From Malachius bipustulatus (taxonomy: Eukaryota > Arthropoda > Insecta > Coleoptera > Melyridae), in assembly GCA_910589415.1 (NCBI GenBank), contig OU342635.1:4960001-5024000 (forward strand): DNA of 64,000 nt. Reading direction: 5' to 3'. Below are positions 58,591-64,000 of this stretch, in pieces (the first letter of the stretch is position 1; each line of letters begins with the position of its first letter). Position numbers and translations under genes: made by a program. The notes under the pieces were generated by a model that saw nothing but the letters and a program-made list of their open reading frames with translations, did not search any database and was not told where the DNA came from.

Positions 58591-59582
58591 ATAGCTTACA
58601 CTCATACACTTTTAGTTAATTAAGGCCATATAATTCTGTTCGACAATGGTCAAAATGAACCGAAAGTCTTAAAAATCATCCTTTTTACGTAGTTACAACT
58701 GCATGGTACTCTTGTTTAAATTGTATACCTATACCTCTATCAGTTTTCTAGTTTTTATTAATTAAAAAGCAAAATGCATCAAACTTTTCAAAGCAAATAT
58801 CTCCAAAAGCGATAAACTAATGAATTGACCAGGGGTAGGATTTCTATTTCATAAAGATCATACTTCAAGATTTTCGATGAATTTTGACCACTGTCGAAGA
58901 AAAAAGCAATATGTCCTAATATACAGGGTCATCTCATCAGTTATAAGCGTACGAAGCGGCCATATCTCGGGAACTATTGGTCCTAAAGCATAAATTAAAA
59001 AATTTCCAGACATAAGTTACCATGAGAAATTTAGTAAAAATATTTTCAAGATGGCCGCACTTCGGGAATACCGGAAGCTGACACATCAATGAAAGTTAAT
59101 AAATAATAAATAAATAGACAGTCATCTTTGTTTGACAGCATGGACACCATGAAAACATTCTCCAAATTATAAACTTACATTTACATTAGAAAATTAAAAT
59201 TGTGCCAGAGTTATTTAAACAGGATTATATTTACATAGCGAGGTACCTAGCTAAGTACGAGTACCTACATACTTTTCTTTTTGCTAAAAAAATATTTTCC
59301 CCCCAGAATGTGTTATAAAAAAACACAAGGCAATCAATGAATTCAATATAAAAATTTATACTGACGTCATTCGATGAAAATTTTTATTTTTTTTCCAAAA
59401 AATTTTAATAAACAAAAATTATGAGATATTGTTTTTTAACTGAATAACATGAAAAAACAATACAAGGGTACCAGCTCATTCGCAGTGGTCTCTGTGAGCC
59501 AAACACGATTGATTTTTTAAAATTTTTTTTGCAAGTTCAACTACAGGATCACAATGGGCCATTATTTAAATTTATTTTAGAC

Positions 59583-60805
59583 TATACAGAATGTCCCATA
59601 ATATGAGAGTGGCATATCAAAGTTATGTTTTTTTCAAATGAAATGCTCCTATATATGTTATCACATTTTTAGATTGTCTGAGAAGAAAACATAAGATTGG
59701 CTTTTACACTTCTTGATGTTTAAATTGAGAAGTTTGTGAGTTATAAACAAGTGCAATACGCCATTTTTGAAATTCGAGGCCCTGTACAACGAAAACGGTT
59801 CAAGATATAGCAAAACGGCTTTCATATCCCCATTTTAACTTTTTATGTACTATTTTATATGGTATAGAAACATTTGTACTTTCTTTGTTTTTTTTTTTAT
59901 TTGGCGACGCGTGGAAAGATCTCAGATTTTTTCAAATTTTTTATCACCCTGTATAAACATTTTATCTGCATGTACGGATAGTACATGACAATAAGCCATG
60001 TCCCAACACTAGTGTCCACCCCCTAAATCGAGCTTAATTTTAAAGATAAAAAATTGAAACTTTGAGGATTTGTATACTTGATATAGGACCACGGAATGGC
60101 ATAATTAGTTTCATTAAAAAACATTTTTAATATCTTTTTAATAATCACCTTTTTCATAAGTCCATACTACGACACTGTCCAGTGCAGGTTCAGTGTGCCG
60201 GCTAGCCCAGCAAGAGCCGTCCTTCTATTTATTTGGGCCTTATTTACTTTGTCATAAAACTTATTCCACCTACCGTTTTCAGATTATATTGATTATATTG
60301 TTCAGATTATATTGACTACCTGTCATTGCTATATAATTATATTTTATTTAATTAAAGCCTTATAATTAGTTTTTTCACATTTCTTTCAAGCGACATCGAT
60401 TTTATTAATCGATTTCTACGTATGTATTGAAAAAAAAAACAATTTTTTTTTTCGACAATTTACCACCATCTTACAGTTTTTTTATCGCTGGCGCCCGAAC
60501 TAATTTTTTTTAATGAAACTGATTATGCCATTTCGTGGTCCTATATCAAGTACACAAATCCTTAAAGTTTCAATTTTTCATCTTTAAAATTAAGCTCTAT
60601 TTAGGGGGTGGACACTAGTGTTGGGACACCCGGTACAGGGACTTGAACTTCAAAAATGATGATTTTCACTTGTTTATAACTCACGAACTTCTGAATTTAA
60701 CCACCAACTGTAAACAATCTTATTCTCTCTTCTCAGACAATCTAAAAATGCAATAACGTAGGAGCATTCCATTTAAAAAAGCCATAACTTTGATATGCCA
60801 TTTCG
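59583..60805. mobile_element. ~1.2-kb foldback element
   Basis: The left arm contains GGCATATCAAAGTTATG, AGATTGTCTGAGAAGA, GTGAGTTATAAACAAGTG, then CCAACACTAGTGTCCACCCC, GATATAGGACCACGGAATGG. The right arm holds the same blocks inverted, in mirror order, between 60480 and 60805. Arms are several hundred bases; the centre is AT-rich. The two inner CACTAGTGTCCACCCCC blocks are nearly identical. No ORF. Confidence 0.75.
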
Positions 60806-61774
60806 GGTTGCATGCTAACATAACGTATAAACAATGCCTGGTAGTTGCGCAGTAAGTTATTGTACCAATAGGGAAAAAATTCAAATTAACGTTTAAAATT
60901 CAGTATGAAGTGAAATAAATTCGCTTTCTATTTCCGGATGCAAATTTAGAAAGAATGATAAACATTTTACTGAATCATTTTTAAATAATGAAATGGGAAA
61001 TTAAATGAATGTTAGGTAAAACAGTATTATAATATTAGGGACTAAACAAATATATCATACAAAGAAATTAATAAAACCCTCACAGTAGACCAGTGGCAGT
61101 AACTGGTAGTATATGGTATAGGATACACTATAAACCGTTATAATAATAATGTTAACCCTTGTGAAATTCCTTAAGCGGCGCGGTATATTTATTGACCTGA
61201 CTAATTCTTCTATTTCTATTCATCTGAATACTGAATGCATGGACCTAAACACCCATTACGTTCTCTGAAGTAGAAAGACCACTTCAACATTCTTTTAAAA
61301 ATACTTTATGATAGTGTTCGTATTGAATAATATTTTATTGTGCATTTTGCTTTGTAAATAAATGAAAAACATTAGTTCTTGAACTTGACTACATTCAATA
61401 TTGTTTAAAAATGCGCTTTAAATCAAGGTAAATCAAGTAAAACGTGAAAACGATTTTATTAGATAGGTACTTAACCATTCTCATGCCACTATCAAAAAAA
61501 TCACTGTATGGATAATATTATGCAAAATAATGCATATTTTTTAATTGTTTTAATGCTAAGCGCCTATCTTATCAATGCAATTTTTCGTATGGCCAGACTC
61601 TGGTATATCGAGCGACTTTTGGTTAAATTAGAGAAAAGTTGTGCTATTTAAAGATGTCGTGTATTTTGCAAAAAAAAAAATATTATTTACATCCGCGTAT
61701 CTCTACAGCCGTAAACGTTAAAATACAGGGTTGGTTGGAGAATTCTTATTTTTGCCGTATCTTTCTTATTATTT

Positions 61775-62345
61775 GAAATTAATAAATAATTTTTTGTAGG
61801 CTTACGTAAGTCGCCAAGAGCTACCCATCTGACGTTTAAAAAATTTTCAAAGCCGACTAGATCCCAGAGTTTTCATAGTCAACTTTCGTTTTTCTTATGG
61901 CCGTCATATTATTTTTTATGTCGTTCGATGTAAAAAAAATGGGAATCAAAAATTAATAAACTTTGGTAAAAAATTCCAAAATTTTTATTCTTCTTTTTTC
62001 GAAGAAAAACAAAATTCTCGCTGAAATACGTCAATATGAAGTCATACTGCTTGCCTCATGGTTTTTTAAATTTCTCTATGGTATTCGGTCCAAAAAGTTG
62101 TATTTTTTTAGAGAAAAAAGAACAAAGATTTTTTTAATTTATTTTTTGAAAATTATTAATTTTTGGTTTCCATTATTTTTTTCATACCGAACGACATAAA
62201 AAATAATGTGGCGGCCATAAGAAAAGCAAAACTTGACTATGAAATCTCTGGGATCTTGTCGGCTTTAAAATTTTTTGTAGTGCCGAATTGATGGCTCTTG
62301 ACGACTTATGTTAACCTACAAAAAATAATTATTTAATTTTCAATA
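61775..62345. repeat. Palindrome 1 of a tandem pair (~570 bp)
   Basis: The left arm (AATAATTTTTTGTAGGCTTACG, AAAGCCGACTAGATCCCAGAG, TTTTCATAGTCAACTTTCG, TTCTTATGGCCGTCAT, TATGTCGTTCGATG) is mirrored by the right arm (ACGACATAAAAAATAATGTGG, GGCCATAAGAAAAGC, TTGACTATGAAATCTCTGGGA, TCGGCTTTAAAATTTTT, TTAACCTACAAAAAATAATT). Centre near 62060. The ORF at 61963-62199 lies across the centre and is probably not a gene. Confidence 0.85.
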
Positions 62346-62552
62346 CCTAATAAAAAATATTATTGATGAAAAAAAATTCTGTTTTTTTTTTTATTTTTTT
62401 TTCAGATTCTTCAGGAATTAATCAAAATATTAGGGATATTTAAATTAAAATTTCTGTTTTCAACCCTTACTTTGTAGAATCTCTGCATACTGATGGATGA
62501 TTAATAAAACACTATAATGTTCAAAAAAAATTCTACTACATATACATAGTTT

Positions 62553-63060
62553 AAAAAATTTTCAAAGCCGACTATTATATCCCAGAGTTTTCATAGTCAA
62601 CTTGCGTTTTTCTTATGGCTGCCATATAATTTTTTTATGTCATTCTTATGTCATAAGAAAAAAATAATAGAAACCAAAAATTAATAAACTTCAGAAAAAA
62701 ATAAATTTTATTCTTCTTTTTTCAAAGAAAAACAGAAGATTTGTCGCTATATAAAGTCATACTGCCTTGCCTTATAGTTTTTTAATTTCTCTATGATATT
62801 CGGTCTAAAAAATTGTATTTTTTTTAGAACAAAAAAGAACAAACATTTTTTTCTATTATTTTCGAAAGTTTATTAATTTTTGGTTTCCATTATTTTTTTC
62901 TTATCGAACGACATCAAAAAATAATATGGCGGCCATAAGAAAACCGAAAGTTGACTATGAAAACTCTGGGATCTAGTCGGCTTAAAATTTGTTTGAAACG
63001 ACAGATTAATAGCTTATAATGGCTTATGTAAACCTACAAAAAATTATTTATTAATTTCCA
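62553..63060. repeat. Palindrome 2 of a tandem pair (~500 bp)
   Basis: A second copy of the whole palindrome, in direct orientation about 715 bases after the first. TTTCAAAGCCGACTATTATA and TTTTCATAGTCAACTTGCG are mirrored by GAAAGTTGACTATGAAAACTC and GGGATCTAGTCGGCTTAAAA. Both palindromes keep the same arm order, so one palindrome was duplicated as a unit. Confidence 0.85.
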
Positions 63061-63429
63061 ATAACAAAAAAGATATGATGAAAATAAGATTTCTCGATTT
63101 TTCAGTTTTTTCAGGATATTTCAGGAACGGTCACAAATATCTTGCATGTTTTGAAGTATTCGAGATGGCCACAAAATAGCGCAACTTTTCTCTAATTTAA
63201 CCGACCTCGTATCTTCAATGGTTTAGGATATCCCTGTAGTGACCCTTTAAATAGTTCTAACCCTGTATAGTAGAATTTTTTAAAACATTGGTGTTTTATT
63301 AATCATCCATCGATATTTAAATTGTTTTTCGCAAAACACCCATCTCAAAATAGCACACCTTTTCTCTTATTTAACCGACCTCGTATCTTCAGTTGCTTAA
63401 GATATCCCTGTGTAGTCGCTAATTAAATA

Positions 63430-64000
63430 GATCTAAACTCTGAATAAACGATCACAATAAATAATAATAATTATTGTTATTATGATTCTGGCACCGAATA
63501 AAAGCTTATCTGTGAAAAAAATGCTGGTGAAGATTTAGATTTTTCACCAGGATTATCTTTAGATATTATTGAATCAGAAATAGTATTTCAAAACTCCAAT
63601 AGCTGGCCACACACACAGAGGTTAACCGGCCTGTTCTAACCGCTGCAGATAAGTCTGCCGGTTTAATACGCCACAGATCAAAACCATCGCGGTCCACTAA
63701 CACAAAACAAAAATGCACAGATCATTCTTCCACAGTTGATCTGTCACACGCCAAATCGCTTGTTAGTGGGCAAAACCCACAGATTTATCCGCGGATTAAA
63801 CTGAAACTGTGGAATTTCGGTTTGACGAAAGTTTTGTTTTGACATGCGTCATAAACTGCAAGAATAATGCTTAAAATGTTTCGTAATAAAAAAACGGTTC
63901 TTTGCTGTGAAATAATAGTTTATGCAAACAATTATGGAAAATAGGGGTGTCACAAAGAGACGTTCTAAATGGGTTAAAAGTTATTTGCTTAAGAAAAAGC
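63430..64000. other. Window end; possible transposon terminus
   Basis: From about 63603 the base composition shifts to CpG- and GC-richer sequence. GCTGGCCACACACACAGAGG starts it, and CACAGAT motifs and paired GGTCCACTAACA and TTGTTAGTGGGC segments follow (63690-63762). This looks like the subterminal region of a DNA transposon extending past the window, but no family is identified. Confidence 0.3.

Larger units (their letters stand above)
61605..63420. mobile_element. Larger inverted-repeat unit enclosing the tandem palindromes
   Basis: TCGAGCGACTTTTGGTTAAATTAGAGAAAAGTTGTGC at about 61609 recurs inverted twice on the right, near 63170 and 63345 (GCRCAMCTTTTCTCT and ATTTAACCGACCTCGTATC), the second set ~175 bases after the first. 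This suggests one composite element with end repeats, one duplicated. Outer borders and target duplication were not resolved. Confidence 0.5.

Noticed and set aside
63603..64000. Named transposon at the right edge
   Set aside because: Terminus-like and palindromic motifs are visible, but only one end is in the window and no transposase or duplication can be checked.

Overview
The window is nuclear DNA of an insect. It is AT-rich, has almost no long ORFs, and is packed with transposon remnants, inverted repeats and satellite-like arrays. It contains one convincing host gene, a sugar porter of the MFS/SLC2 type, best described as a facilitated trehalose transporter Tret1-like protein, on the + strand. 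The sequence supports two coding exons: a short one ending at a clear GT donor (8698-8767), and a second one carrying nearly all of the protein (50751-52219). The phase-1 junction rebuilds the first membrane helix and gives a 512-residue protein. Reading exon 2 alone gives 480 residues that start inside helix 1. Motifs such as the QHFSSIS segment resemble beetle Tret1-like paralogues as I remember them, so Coleoptera is my guess; the order is not proven by the window.

The 41,983-bp intron between the two exons is mostly repeats. From left to right around and inside it: two related elements whose interiors are satellite arrays with a ~90-bp unit (2.07-3.89 kb and 6.59-7.67 kb, both upstream of coding exon 1), the second with terminal inverted repeats (TIRs) and a 9-bp target-site duplication (TSD); several small foldback or TA-flanked elements; a PIF/Harbinger remnant (15.44-16.10 kb, TAA duplication); a decayed mariner-like transposase (16.35-17.24 kb); two inverted copies of an ~0.8-kb dispersed repeat (17.4 and 33.3 kb); a hAT fragment (18.8 kb); a Helentron-like family (20.0-21.0, 34.9-36.7, 40.8 and 55.5 kb), one copy of which is a nearly perfect 812-bp palindrome; a 1.3-kb foldback element (23.46-24.78 kb); a full-length but dead hAT element with 8-bp duplication and another inverted-repeat element nested in it (27.58-29.50 kb); a 648-bp tandem duplication (36.8-38.2 kb); tRNA-derived SINE heads (41.5 kb, possibly 14.5 and 39.0 kb); and a 141-bp tandem array (47.9-49.0 kb).

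Downstream of the gene lie a frameshifted non-LTR reverse transcriptase (52.89-53.97 kb), a short 5'-truncated retroposed fragment with an 18-bp flanking duplication (56.3-56.7 kb), two large foldback elements (57.6 and 59.6 kb) and a pair of tandem palindromes (61.8-63.1 kb). The genes do not form a pathway: there is one transporter gene in a transposon-rich landscape. No CRISPR, rRNA, canonical functional tRNA gene or prokaryotic feature was seen. All alignments were done by eye, so boundaries are approximate unless a duplication or splice site fixes them.
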